Positions 7,538 through 15,775 of a stretch of DNA of 64,000 nt are shown piece by piece. Position numbers and translations under genes: made by a program. The notes under the pieces were generated by a model. It saw only the letters and a list, made by a program, of their open reading frames with translations. It had not been told where the DNA came from and searched no databases. The DNA is taken from positions 2,381,001 through 2,445,000 of the forward strand of contig NZ_AP025637.1 in the NCBI RefSeq assembly GCF_022846615.1, in the 5' to 3' direction. This DNA is from Roseomonas fluvialis. Lineage in GTDB: Bacteria; Pseudomonadota; Alphaproteobacteria; Acetobacterales; Acetobacteraceae. Every line of letters begins with the position of its first letter. The first letter of the stretch is position 1.

Positions 7538-9277
7538 TCAGACTGGCCTGTCGCCCTTTTCGACCTTCAATGTCCGGTTGTCGGTGCCGGGCAGCATCCG
7601 CGCCGGGTCGCGCGTGACGATCACGTCGAGGATGGTCGGCGTCGAGGTGTTCGCCAGGCCCTCGCGGATGGCGCCGGCCAGGGCATCGGGGCTTTCGACG
7701 CGCAGGCCATGGCAGCCGAAAGCGCGCGCGGCGGCGGCGTAGTCGGTCTCCCCCAGGTCCGAGGACTGATACTTCCCCGGCCCGTACACCGCATGCTGCA
7801 GCGCCTTCACGTAGCCCGACGCGCCGTTGTTGAACACGCACAGCACATAGTTGGCACCGATGCGCTTCGCCGTCTCGATCTCGCCGATGGTCATGTTGAA
7901 GCCGCCATCGCCGGTCAGGCCGACCACCCGGCGCTTCGGACCGGCGGCCATCTGCGCGCCCATCGCACCCGGCGCGCCATAGCCGATGGAGGCGAAGCCG
8001 CGATCGGCGATGAAATGCCGCCCGGCCGCCTTGGTGTCGAACAACAGCCCGCCCCAATGGCCGGCGAAGCCACCATCCGCCACCAGGATATCGTCTGCCG
8101 CCATGGCGATGTTCAGTTCGTTGATCAGGCGGCCGACATTGATCGGCGTCTCGTTCGATTCCAGCCGGTCGGCCGCACCCACGCGCCAGGCGGCCATGCG
8201 CGGGGCGACGGCGCCGGCGAAGTCGGCGCGTTCCTCGGGCAGGGCGCCGCGCGGCAGGGCGATCAACAGGTCGGACAGCGCCAGGCGCGCATCGGCGGCC
8301 AGCGCCACATCGGCACGGGTGGTGCGGCCGATTTCTTCCGGCACGATCTCGATATGCACGACCGGCACGCCGGCCGGCATCAGGGCGAAGCGCCTGGTGG
8401 CAATCTCGCCGAGCTTGCAGCCGACCACGATCAGCAGGTCGGATTGCGCGATGAAATCGTTGGCGATGCGCGAATACCGCCCGAAGACGCCAAGCGACAG
8501 GCGATGCGTGCAGGGGATGGCCCCCTTGCCGGACATGGTGTGCGCGACCGGGATGTTCTGCGCCTCGGCCAGCGCCAATAGCGCGTCATGCGCGCCGGAG
8601 ATGTGGATGCCGCCACCCACCAGCAGCATCGGGCGCTTGGCCTTCGCCAGGAGCGCGGCGGCGCGCTCGACCTCGTCCGGGTCGGGGCGGGTGCGGCGGG
8701 CCTGCGCCATCAGCGTGCCGGGGTCGGCCCAGATCTCGTCGGCGGCGAAGTCGTGTTCGCCGTGGGCGACATCCTCGGGCACGTCCAGCACCACGGGGCC
8801 GGGGCGGCCGGAGGTGGCGATGGCGAAGGCGCGGCGGACCAGTTCGGGGATGCGCTTGGTATGCTCGACGCGGATCAGTTCCTTGCAGGCGGGGCGCAGG
8901 ATTTCGACCTGCCGGGCCTCCTGCGTCATGTTCTTCCAGGCGTGCTCGCGGTTGGCGTCGCCGGTGATGGCGACCATCGGGATGCCGGCGTTCAGCGATT
9001 CCACCAGGCCGGTGACGAGGTTGGTCGCCCCCGGCCCGAGCGTGGCGTCCACCACGCCCGGCCGGTTGGTCACGCGCGCCCAGGCATCGGCGGCGAAGGT
9101 GCCGCAGCGTTCGTCGTTGATCAGGTGGTGCTTGAGGCCGAGCGCGCGGCAGGCCTCGTAGAAGGGCAGCAGCTGGAAACCGCCCATGCCGAACATCGGG
9201 CCCACCTGGTGGGCCTGGAGCATGCGCGCCAGAGCCTCGCCGCCAGTGATGGTGAGGGTCGTGTTGGATGCACTCAC
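7538..9277 (-). CDS. Thiamine-diphosphate-dependent enzyme, acetolactate-synthase-like
   Basis: A 579-residue ThDP enzyme with a GTG start that overlaps the upstream stop by 4 bases (GTGA). The Pyr domain carries the activating glutamate E56 (NDERCGTFAADAWAR) and GPGATN. The central Rossmann-like domain covers about 190-340. The PP domain has the ThDP/Mg motif TGDGGFN (G456-D457-G458) and ends near FNNG about 26 residues later. Family members include acetolactate synthase, glyoxylate carboligase, sulfoacetaldehyde acetyltransferase and oxalyl-CoA decarboxylase; I cannot assign which. No acetolactate synthase small subunit is present, which argues against a plain ilvB. Translational coupling to the duplicated-domain protein suggests a shared pathway. 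Confidence 0.88.
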   Translation of the reverse strand: MSASNTTLTITGGEALARMLQAHQVGPMFGMGGFQLLPFYEACRALGLKHHLINDERCGTFAADAWARVTNRPGVVDATLGPGATNLVTGLVESLNAGIPMVAITGDANREHAWKNMTQEARQVEILRPACKELIRVEHTKRIPELVRRAFAIATSGRPGPVVLDVPEDVAHGEHDFAADEIWADPGTLMAQARRTRPDPDEVERAAALLAKAKRPMLLVGGGIHISGAHDALLALAEAQNIPVAHTMSGKGAIPCTHRLSLGVFGRYSRIANDFIAQSDLLIVVGCKLGEIATRRFALMPAGVPVVHIEIVPEEIGRTTRADVALAADARLALSDLLIALPRGALPEERADFAGAVAPRMAAWRVGAADRLESNETPINVGRLINELNIAMAADDILVADGGFAGHWGGLLFDTKAAGRHFIADRGFASIGYGAPGAMGAQMAAGPKRRVVGLTGDGGFNMTIGEIETAKRIGANYVLCVFNNGASGYVKALQHAVYGPGKYQSSDLGETDYAAAARAFGCHGLRVESPDALAGAIREGLANTSTPTILDVIVTRDPARMLPGTDNRTLKVEKGDRPV

Positions 9278-10083
9278 GCGCGGTGGTCCTTCATGCTGGC
9301 GTCGGCGAGCAGGGCGACGGCGTCGCGGACCGTCCCGCCGGGCGTCAGGCCCAGCGATGCGGCGCGCGCATTGACGGCGGAGACGATGCCGGTCTCGACG
9401 GCGGAACGGCCATCGCCGATCCGCGCCGTCCAGGCGGAATAGGTGGCCGCGGCGATGCCACGCGCATCCAGCGCGGGCAGGCGGGTGAAGCCTGCGCCGT
9501 CGATCCCGCCATCGGCATCGTTGTAGAGCGCGGCAAACACGGCGGCGCGCGCGGCGGTCTCGGGTCGTCCGCCGAGCAGAGCGCCATGGCTGCCGGTGAC
9601 GACGACCGTGCCGTCATCGGCGGGCGTCATCAACGAATTGGAATCCATCGCGGATGCGCGCGGTCCGATGGCGAAGCGCGATTCCACGCTGGCCGGTGCA
9701 TCGACCGCGGGCACCGGCGCGCCGGCCAGCCGGCGCGCGGCCTCGCGGCACCACATGCCAGGTTCAACGCCCAGGGCTGCCGCGGCGGCGTTCACCTCGG
9801 TGACGATTCCGCGGCCCAGCATGTCGAAGCCATCGCCGATGCGTGCGGTGCGGTGCGAACAACAGGCGGCCGGTATGCCGAGGGGGTCCAGGTAATCCAG
9901 CCCCGCGATCCCCGCGCCCTGCAGCCCGATGCCGGCATCGTTCAGCAGCACGCCGGCGACGCGCGCCTTGGCCGCGAGATACGCCGCATAGATCCCGCCA
10001 TGCGACCCGCCGACGATGACGCGCCCTTGCGCCTCCGGCCCCAGCCGGGTGACGCTGTCCACCACGATCAGCCGGTCCAGCAT
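9274..10083 (-). CDS. Unrecognised protein made of two tandem copies of one domain
   Basis: A 269-residue protein starting at 10083 behind AAGGA; the in-frame extension to 10833 is a shadow of the opposite E1-alpha gene. It has no signal peptide or membrane segment. It contains an internal duplication: GSHG (26-29 and 164-167), ND (48-49 and 188-189), TARIGDG (79-85 and 219-225) and the following GIV-VNA-LG-PG-R-A pattern occur in both halves with nearly the same spacing and about half of aligned residues identical. Its stop overlaps the start of the ThDP enzyme, so the two are probably translated together. I do not recognise the fold; GSHG and IGDG loops suggest a ligand-binding or catalytic site in each half. 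Confidence 0.75.
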   Translation of the reverse strand: MLDRLIVVDSVTRLGPEAQGRVIVGGSHGGIYAAYLAAKARVAGVLLNDAGIGLQGAGIAGLDYLDPLGIPAACCSHRTARIGDGFDMLGRGIVTEVNAAAAALGVEPGMWCREAARRLAGAPVPAVDAPASVESRFAIGPRASAMDSNSLMTPADDGTVVVTGSHGALLGGRPETAARAAVFAALYNDADGGIDGAGFTRLPALDARGIAAATYSAWTARIGDGRSAVETGIVSAVNARAASLGLTPGGTVRDAVALLADASMKDHRA

Positions 10084-10096
10084 GCGGCGTTCCTTG

Positions 10097-10111
10097 CTCC
10101 CGTGGCGGGAG
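10097..10111. promoter_or_regulatory. Small palindrome in the divergent ThDP-gene promoter region
   Basis: CTCCCG, TGG, CGGGAG forms a perfect 6-bp inverted repeat in the 70-base gap between the divergent starts at 10083 and 10154. It could be an operator shared by both ThDP operons; length alone is weak support. Confidence 0.3.
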
Positions 10112-10153
10112 TAGAGCGCGGGCGGAGGACTGGCAACAGGGGGAGGGATCGGC

Positions 10154-11134
10154 ATGTCGGGCACGTCCAACGAGACGGCGCGGCGGATGGCGATGCTGCG
10201 CGACATGGCGCGCATCCGCGCCTTCGAGCGCGAGGCGGTGGCGGCGATGCGTTCGGGCGAAGCGCCGGGCGTGGTGCATCCGTCCATCGGGCAGGAGGGT
10301 GTCGCCGTCGGTGTCTGCGCGAACCTCAAGCGCGCAGACCGGATTACGTCGACGCATCGCGGGCATGGCCACGCCATCGCCAAGGGCGCGGATGCGCGCG
10401 CGATGATGCTGGAACTGCATGGCCGCGCTGGTGGGTCCTGTGGTGGTAAGGGCGGGTCGATGCACATCGCGGATTTCGCGGTGGGAATGCTCGGCGCGAA
10501 CGGGGTCGTCGGCGCGGGCATTCCCATCGCGTGCGGTGCGGCGCAGGCGATCCGGCTGACCAAGGAAGACGCGATCGTGGCGTGCTTCTTCGGCGATGGC
10601 GCGGTGAATCGTGGGCCGTTCCTGGAAGGGATGAACTGGGCCGCGCTGTATCGCCTGCCGGTGCTGTTCGTCTGCGAGGATAACGGCTTCGCCGCCTTCA
10701 CGCGCAACAGCGCGGTGACGGCCGGCGGCGGCCCCGCGGTGCGCGCCGAGGCCTGCGGCGTGCCCGCCACGGCGGTGGATGGCGAGGACGTGCTGGCCGT
10801 CGATGCCGTCACCGCTGACCTGGTCGCGCGCATCCGCGCCGGCGCCGGCCCGCAATTCCTGCATGCGATATGCTATCGCTGGGAAGGCCACACCGGCACC
10901 GACGCCGCAGCGTACAGGCCGGCCGACGAAGCGGCCGCCGCGCGCGGGCGCGACGCGATCCGCCGCCTCGCCGCCGTGCTGGAGGCCGAAGGCATCGCCG
11001 CCGGCGAGATCGCCGGCATCGAGGCACAGGCCGCGGCCGAGATGGCATCGCACCGCGCCGCCGCCATGGCCGCGCCCTGGCCTGATCCGGGTGCAGCCTA
11101 TTCCGACGTCCAGGATGCGGGGGCGCCGGCATGA
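10154..11134 (+). CDS. ThDP-dependent 2-oxoacid/acetoin dehydrogenase E1 component, alpha subunit
   Basis: A 326-residue E1-alpha of the AcoA/PdhA family. It has VVHPSIGQEGVAVGV, THRGHGHAIAKGAD and GKGGSMHIAD near the active site, and the ThDP/Mg motif FFGDGAVNRG (G147-D148-G149). It should decarboxylate a 2-oxoacid or cleave acetoin together with the beta subunit, whose start overlaps its stop (ATGA at 11131-11134). Neither a lipoyl E2 nor an E3 gene follows, so the complex is incomplete locally. It is divergent from another ThDP gene. An AcoA-type or branched-chain-type role is possible; the substrate is unknown. Confidence 0.9.
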   Translation: MSGTSNETARRMAMLRDMARIRAFEREAVAAMRSGEAPGVVHPSIGQEGVAVGVCANLKRADRITSTHRGHGHAIAKGADARAMMLELHGRAGGSCGGKGGSMHIADFAVGMLGANGVVGAGIPIACGAAQAIRLTKEDAIVACFFGDGAVNRGPFLEGMNWAALYRLPVLFVCEDNGFAAFTRNSAVTAGGGPAVRAEACGVPATAVDGEDVLAVDAVTADLVARIRAGAGPQFLHAICYRWEGHTGTDAAAYRPADEAAAARGRDAIRRLAAVLEAEGIAAGEIAGIEAQAAAEMASHRAAAMAAPWPDPGAAYSDVQDAGAPA

Positions 11135-12096
11135 CGCGCATGACTTTCGCGGAAGCCGCCCGTTGCGCGCTGGCCGCCGAGATGCGCCGCGACCCGCTGG
11201 TCTGGGCGCTCGGCGAGGACCTGGTGCAGGGCGGCATCTTCGGACAGTACAAGGGCCTGGCCGGCGAGTTCGGTACCGACCGCATCGTCTCCACGCCGAT
11301 CAGCGAAAGCACCATCATGGGCGCAGGCCTGGGTGCGGCGCTGTGCGGCACGCGGCCGGTGATCGAGATGCGCATCGCCGACTTCACGCTGTGTGCGATG
11401 GACGAACTCGTCAGCCAGATCGCTAAGGTGCGCTACATGTTCGGCGGGCAGGGACGCGCCGCGCTGGTCGTGCGGATGCCGCAGGGCATGTGGCGCAATT
11501 CTGCCGCGCAGCACAGCCAATGCCTGGAAGCCTGGCTCACCCATATCCCGGGGCTCGTCGTGGTGGCACCCGGCACGCCGGCGGATGCTGCCGGGCTTCT
11601 GGCCGCGGCAATCCGCTCCGACGATCCGGTGGTGCTGATGGAACCCAAGAACCTCTGGACGACGGAAGGCGAGGTTCCCGACGACATCACGCCGGTGCCG
11701 TTCGGCATTGCCCGCCACGCGGCGGAGGGCGATGCGCTCACCGTCGTGACCTGGTCCGCGACCGTGCCGGTGGTCGAGCAGGCGGCGCGCGAGAGCGGCA
11801 TCGCCTGCGACGTCTTCGACCTGCGCAGCCTCTGGCCCTGGGACGAGGCGGCGGTGGTGGCCTCGGTTCGGCGCACCGGACGGCTGCTGGTGGTGCATGA
11901 GGCTGTGACCGTCTCGGGCTTCGGGGCGGAAATCGTCGCGCGCGTGGTCGAAGGTGTGGGCCCCGGCGGGTTGCGTGCGATCGAGCGCCTCGGCGCCCCG
12001 CGCGCGCCGGTGCCGTTCAGCCCGCCGCTGGAGGATGCGATGCGCATTACGCCCGCGCGCGTGGCGCAGGCGATCCGGCGCGTCGCCAATACCTGA
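11131..12096 (+). CDS. ThDP-dependent 2-oxoacid/acetoin dehydrogenase E1 component, beta subunit
   Basis: A 321-residue transketolase-like beta subunit (AcoB/PdhB family) translated with the alpha subunit through a 4-base overlap. Recognisable parts are VWALGEDLVQGGIFGQYKGL near the N-terminus, TPISESTIMGAGLGAAL, the phosphate and K-ion region QGMWRNSAAQHSQ, and the C-terminal swivel domain (about 195-321) with DLRSLWPWD and LLVVHEAV. It forms the alpha2beta2 E1 heterotetramer. The absence of E2/E3 genes within the next several kilobases is unusual for aco or pdh operons. Confidence 0.9.
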   Translation: MTRMTFAEAARCALAAEMRRDPLVWALGEDLVQGGIFGQYKGLAGEFGTDRIVSTPISESTIMGAGLGAALCGTRPVIEMRIADFTLCAMDELVSQIAKVRYMFGGQGRAALVVRMPQGMWRNSAAQHSQCLEAWLTHIPGLVVVAPGTPADAAGLLAAAIRSDDPVVLMEPKNLWTTEGEVPDDITPVPFGIARHAAEGDALTVVTWSATVPVVEQAARESGIACDVFDLRSLWPWDEAAVVASVRRTGRLLVVHEAVTVSGFGAEIVARVVEGVGPGGLRAIERLGAPRAPVPFSPPLEDAMRITPARVAQAIRRVANT

Positions 12097-12256
12097 CGCG
12101 CGCGAGCCGAGGCTTCGGCACGATTTTGCGCCGCAGGCATGTGCGGTGGCCGATGCTGCTCCGCGCAGCGCGCGGTGAAGCAGCGCATTGCCGCGCTTGC
12201 GCGATCCGGCGCAGCCGTGCTCGGGTCCGCGCCTGACATCCGCAGGAGCATCCGCC

Positions 12257-12919
12257 ATGTCCATCCAGATCGGCCAGATCGCGCCCGATTTCGAGGCCGA
12301 CACCACCCAGGGCCGCATCCGTTTCCATGACTGGATCGGCGATGGCTGGGCCATCCTGTTCAGCCACCCCAAGGACTTCACACCGGTCTGCACGACCGAG
12401 CTCGGCACCATGGCCGGCCTCAAGCCCGAGTTCGACAAGCGGAACTGCAAGATCATCGGCCTATCGGTGGACCCGGTGGAGAGCCACCACCGCTGGGAAG
12501 GCGACATCGCCGAGGTCACCGGCCACGCGGTGACCTATCCGATGATTGGGGACCCGACGCTCGCGGTGTCCAAGGCCTACGGCATGTTGCCGGCGGATGC
12601 GGGCGCGACCTCGGAAGGGCGCACCGCCGCGACGAACGCCACGGTGCGCGTGGTGGTCTTCATCGGCCCGGACAAGCAGGTGAAGGCGTACCTGGCCTAT
12701 CCGATGACCGCAGGGCGCAATTTCGACGAGGTTCTGCGCCTGCTCGACAGCCTGCAACTGACCGCGAAGCACAAGGTCGCCACGCCGGCCAACTGGAAGC
12801 ATGGCGAGGACGTGATCATCGCCGGTTCGGTCAGCAACGAGGACGCTAAGACGCTGTTCCCGGACGGCTGGCGCGAGCCCAAGCCCTACATCCGGATCGT
12901 CCCGCAGCCGGGCGGCTGA
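12257..12919 (+). CDS. 1-Cys peroxiredoxin (Prx6 type)
   Basis: A 220-residue peroxidase starting MSIQIGQIAPDFEADTTQG at 12257; an earlier in-frame ATG at 12188 would add a non-homologous leader. The peroxidatic cysteine is C45 in HPKDFTPVCTTELG, and the long C-terminal domain is typical of Prx6/1-Cys enzymes rather than AhpC. It reduces H2O2 and organic peroxides in the cytosol. The 160-base gap upstream, after the E1 pair, holds no gene that I can see, so it probably has its own promoter. A strong hairpin follows the stop. Confidence 0.93.
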   Translation: MSIQIGQIAPDFEADTTQGRIRFHDWIGDGWAILFSHPKDFTPVCTTELGTMAGLKPEFDKRNCKIIGLSVDPVESHHRWEGDIAEVTGHAVTYPMIGDPTLAVSKAYGMLPADAGATSEGRTAATNATVRVVVFIGPDKQVKAYLAYPMTAGRNFDEVLRLLDSLQLTAKHKVATPANWKHGEDVIIAGSVSNEDAKTLFPDGWREPKPYIRIVPQPGG

Positions 12920-12923
12920 GGCT

Positions 12924-12956
12924 CCGGCGGGGCAGGCGAAAATCCTGCCCCGCCGG
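12924..12956 (+). terminator. Strong 13-bp-stem terminator hairpin after peroxiredoxin
   Basis: CCGGCGGGGCAGG (12924-12936) and CCTGCCCCGCCGG (12944-12956) are perfectly complementary around a 7-base A-rich loop, starting 5 bases after the stop codon. No T-tract follows; the stem strength and position still make it the best intrinsic-terminator candidate in the window. Confidence 0.7.
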
Positions 12957-13004
12957 CACGCCAGGGTGGTAGCGTTCCCGCCAACGACATTGGGAGGGAA
13001 CAGC

Positions 13005-13979
13005 ATGCCGCACGCATTGCTCGCGCGCCGTCGCGCCATCCTGCTCGCTGCCGGCGCGATTCTCGCGCGCCCTGCGCTGGCGCAGCCGCCCTTCCCGGAT
13101 CGACCGATCCGCGTGATCGTACCCTGGACGCCGGGCGGGGCCACCGACATCCAGATGCGGTCGATCTGCGACCAGGCATCGCGCCGGCTCGGCCAGCCGG
13201 TTATCGTGGAGAACAAGCCGGGTGCGTCCGGCACGCTCGGCGTGCAGTTCCTGGCACGCGAGGGGAGGCCCGACGGGTACACCCTCGGCCAGGTTCCCAA
13301 CGGCACCTTCCGCATGCCGGCCATGACCGACAGGCCGCAATGGGATCCGACGCGGGACTTCACCTGGATCATTCGCCTGGTCGGCTACATGGGCGGCGTG
13401 GTGGTGCGTCCGGATTCGCCCTGGCATTCCATGCAGGAACTGGTCGCTTATGCCCGCGCCCATCCGGGCCGTCTCAGCTACGGCACGCCGGGGGCGAACA
13501 CCACCGATATCCAGATGACGCGTCTCGCGCGGCTGGCCGGCATCGACTGGGTGGCGGTGCCCTTCCGGGGGGCGGCGCCGAACCTGCAGGCGCTGCTCGG
13601 CGGGCAGATCCATTTTTCGGCCGAGACCAGCGCCTGGGCCGACATGGCACTGGAAGGTCGCGTGCGCCCGATCGGCGTGTGGATGAGCGAGCGCGCCGCG
13701 CGCTTCCCGAACGTGCCGACCTTCCGCGAGGCCGGCTTCGACGTGCTCGGCGAGAGCACCTACGGCATCGCTGGCCCGCGTGGGATGGACCCAGGCGTGG
13801 TGCGCATCCTGCACGATGCCTTCAAGGAGGCGCTGTACGACCCGGCGCATCTCGCGACCATCGCGCGCTTCGACATGCCGGTGCGCTACCTGAATACCGA
13901 GGACTACGCGACGGCGGCGATGATGCAGAACGAGGAGGAGAAGCGCACCGTCCAGGAACTCGGGCTGCGCGCGTCCTAG
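13005..13979 (+). CDS. Tripartite tricarboxylate transporter (Bug/TctC) solute-binding protein
   Basis: A 324-residue periplasmic protein starting MPHALLARRRAILLAAG at 13005 behind GGGAGG; the ATG at 12966 lacks a ribosome site. Residues 1-27 are a signal peptide ending ARPALAQ. The Bug signature WTPGGATDIQMRS and VENKPGASGTLG carries the loops that bind carboxylates. It normally works with TctA/TctB membrane proteins; neither is in this window. Its stop codon overlaps that of the convergent TRAP permease. The ligand is likely a small organic acid. Confidence 0.9.
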   Translation: MPHALLARRRAILLAAGAILARPALAQPPFPDRPIRVIVPWTPGGATDIQMRSICDQASRRLGQPVIVENKPGASGTLGVQFLAREGRPDGYTLGQVPNGTFRMPAMTDRPQWDPTRDFTWIIRLVGYMGGVVVRPDSPWHSMQELVAYARAHPGRLSYGTPGANTTDIQMTRLARLAGIDWVAVPFRGAAPNLQALLGGQIHFSAETSAWADMALEGRVRPIGVWMSERAARFPNVPTFREAGFDVLGESTYGIAGPRGMDPGVVRILHDAFKEALYDPAHLATIARFDMPVRYLNTEDYATAAMMQNEEEKRTVQELGLRAS

Positions 13980-15262
13980 CCCAGCCCCATCACCCGCGGC
14001 AGCCACAGCGCCAGGTCCGGCACCGCCATCACGCAGGCTGCCGCCGCGGTCATGGCCAGCACCATCCAGGTCACCCAGGGGATGGTGGTCTCCATCGGCA
14101 CGCCGGCGATGCGGCAGGACACCATCAGGTTCACCGCCATGGGTGGGGTGAACTGCCCGATCGCGATCATCATGGTCAGCACCACGCCGAACCAGGTGAG
14201 GTCCCAGCCGAAGGTGGCGGCGATCGGCAGCAGGATCGGCAGCAGGATCAGGAAGATCGAGATGCCATCGAGGAACATGCCGACGATGATCAGGAACACT
14301 GTCAGCAGTGCCAGCGTGCCAGCCGACCCGAAGCCGAGCCCCACCACCCATTCCGCGATCGGGCGCACGATGCCGAGCGTACTGGTCGACCAGGCGAAGA
14401 CGGTCGCCAGCGCCACCACGATCAGGATGACGGCCGAGATCTCGCCGGCTTCGATCAGCATCTCGTAGACGTCGCGCAGGGTCAGCGACCGGTAGACCAC
14501 GAAGCCGACGAACAGGCCGAAGAACACCGCGACGACGGCGGCCTCGGTCGGCGTGAAGATGCCGATCCGCATGCCACCCAGGATCACCACCGGCGCCATC
14601 AAGCCCCAGATCGCTTCCTTGAAGGTCTGCCAGACGTGCAGCACCTCGGTCCTGCGCGCCTTGCCGCCGAAATCCTTGACGATCGAGATCGCCACCACCG
14701 CGCCGATGATGAAAAGCCCCGCCAGCACGCCCGGGATCATGCCCGCGGCGAAGATCGCCGGCACCGACACACCCGGCACCAGCACCGCATAGACGATGAA
14801 GGCGATCGAGGGCGGGATCAGGATGTCGGTTGCCGCCGCCGCGCCCACCGTGCTGGCGATGAAGGGGCGGGGGTAGCCGTCCTCGACCATCGCCTTCGTC
14901 ATCACCTGCCCGACGGCGGCCGAATTGGCAGGGCCGGACCCCGTGATGCCGCCCAGCACCATCGCCACCAGCACCGCGACCGAGGCCAGCGCCCCGCGCC
15001 CCGCACCGACGATCGCGCTGGCGAAGCGCACCAGGCGCAACGCCACGCCGGTGCGTTCGAAAACGCAGCCCACCAGCACGAACATCGGGATCGCGATCAG
15101 CGGATACTTCGCGATGCCGGCATAGACGTTGGTCGGCATCGCCATGATCGACTGGTCCGCCAGCCAGATCGCGAAGGCGCCGGCGAGCCCGAGGCAGATG
15201 CCCACCGGCACGCCGGCCGCCAGCAGCACGCCGAAGCCGAGGAACAGCGTGGCGGCGATCAT
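13976..15262 (-). CDS. dctM: TRAP transporter large permease, DctM type
   Basis: A 428-residue integral membrane protein with about 12 hydrophobic segments, the ion-coupled translocation subunit of a TRAP carrier. Typical stretches are GGITGSGPANSAAVGQVM, IPPSIAFIVYAVLVPGVS and FTPPMAVNLMVSCRIAGV near the C-terminus. Its start overlaps the stop of the small permease by 4 bases. Its stop (TAG) overlaps that of the Bug protein: the four bases CTAG at 13976-13979 give both genes their stop on opposite strands. It is part of a P-Q-M operon reading leftwards. Confidence 0.92.
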   Translation of the reverse strand: MIAATLFLGFGVLLAAGVPVGICLGLAGAFAIWLADQSIMAMPTNVYAGIAKYPLIAIPMFVLVGCVFERTGVALRLVRFASAIVGAGRGALASVAVLVAMVLGGITGSGPANSAAVGQVMTKAMVEDGYPRPFIASTVGAAAATDILIPPSIAFIVYAVLVPGVSVPAIFAAGMIPGVLAGLFIIGAVVAISIVKDFGGKARRTEVLHVWQTFKEAIWGLMAPVVILGGMRIGIFTPTEAAVVAVFFGLFVGFVVYRSLTLRDVYEMLIEAGEISAVILIVVALATVFAWSTSTLGIVRPIAEWVVGLGFGSAGTLALLTVFLIIVGMFLDGISIFLILLPILLPIAATFGWDLTWFGVVLTMMIAIGQFTPPMAVNLMVSCRIAGVPMETTIPWVTWMVLAMTAAAACVMAVPDLALWLPRVMGLG

Positions 15263-15768
15263 GCCGCTTCACCGCGCGCGATGCGCACCAGCCGCCCCGC
15301 CGCGCGCCCGATCACCAGCAGCGACAGCAGTGGCAGCCACCCCGTATAGAGCCAGTTCGGATTGCCCAGACCGTTCGACAGCACCTCGAAGCGGTACTCG
15401 TCGTAAGCCAGCTTCGCACCGAAATACGCCAGCAGGCCGAAGCAGGTGATGGCGAGCAGCAGCGCCAGGATCTCGGCGCGTCGCTGCCAGGGCGCGGGCA
15501 TGAGGCCGGTGAAGTACTCGACCCGGATGTTGCGACCCGCGGCCGTGGCAAGCGCGGCGCCCACCAGCGTCACGATCACCATCAGCACCACCGAGTATTC
15601 CTCGGTGACGGCGAGCGAGACATTGGTGAGGTAGCGCGCCGCCACGTTCGCTGCGGTGATCAGGGCCATCGCCGACATCGCGAGTGCCAGCAGCACCCGC
15701 TCGAAGGTCAGGGGCAGGCGCGTGCGGGGTTCCGGCTGCGCCGCAGCCGGGTCGAGCTCGGCGCTCAC
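15259..15768 (-). CDS. dctQ: TRAP transporter small permease, DctQ type
   Basis: A 169-residue membrane protein with four hydrophobic segments, as usual for DctQ, and the family pattern RYLTNVSLAVTEEYSVVLMV followed by AALATAAGRNIRVEYF. It forms the membrane complex with DctM, whose start it overlaps. Only 7 bases separate it from the stop of the binding-protein gene upstream. The N-terminal 20 residues are charged and cytosolic. Confidence 0.9.
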   Translation of the reverse strand: MSAELDPAAAQPEPRTRLPLTFERVLLALAMSAMALITAANVAARYLTNVSLAVTEEYSVVLMVIVTLVGAALATAAGRNIRVEYFTGLMPAPWQRRAEILALLLAITCFGLLAYFGAKLAYDEYRFEVLSNGLGNPNWLYTGWLPLLSLLVIGRAAGRLVRIARGEAA

Positions 15769-15775
15769 CGGCGCG

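Noticed and set aside
12846-15272. 808-codon minus-strand ORF over the Bug and TRAP genes
   Set aside because: Its product is Arg/Gly-rich without motifs, while the real genes in other frames have full family signatures.
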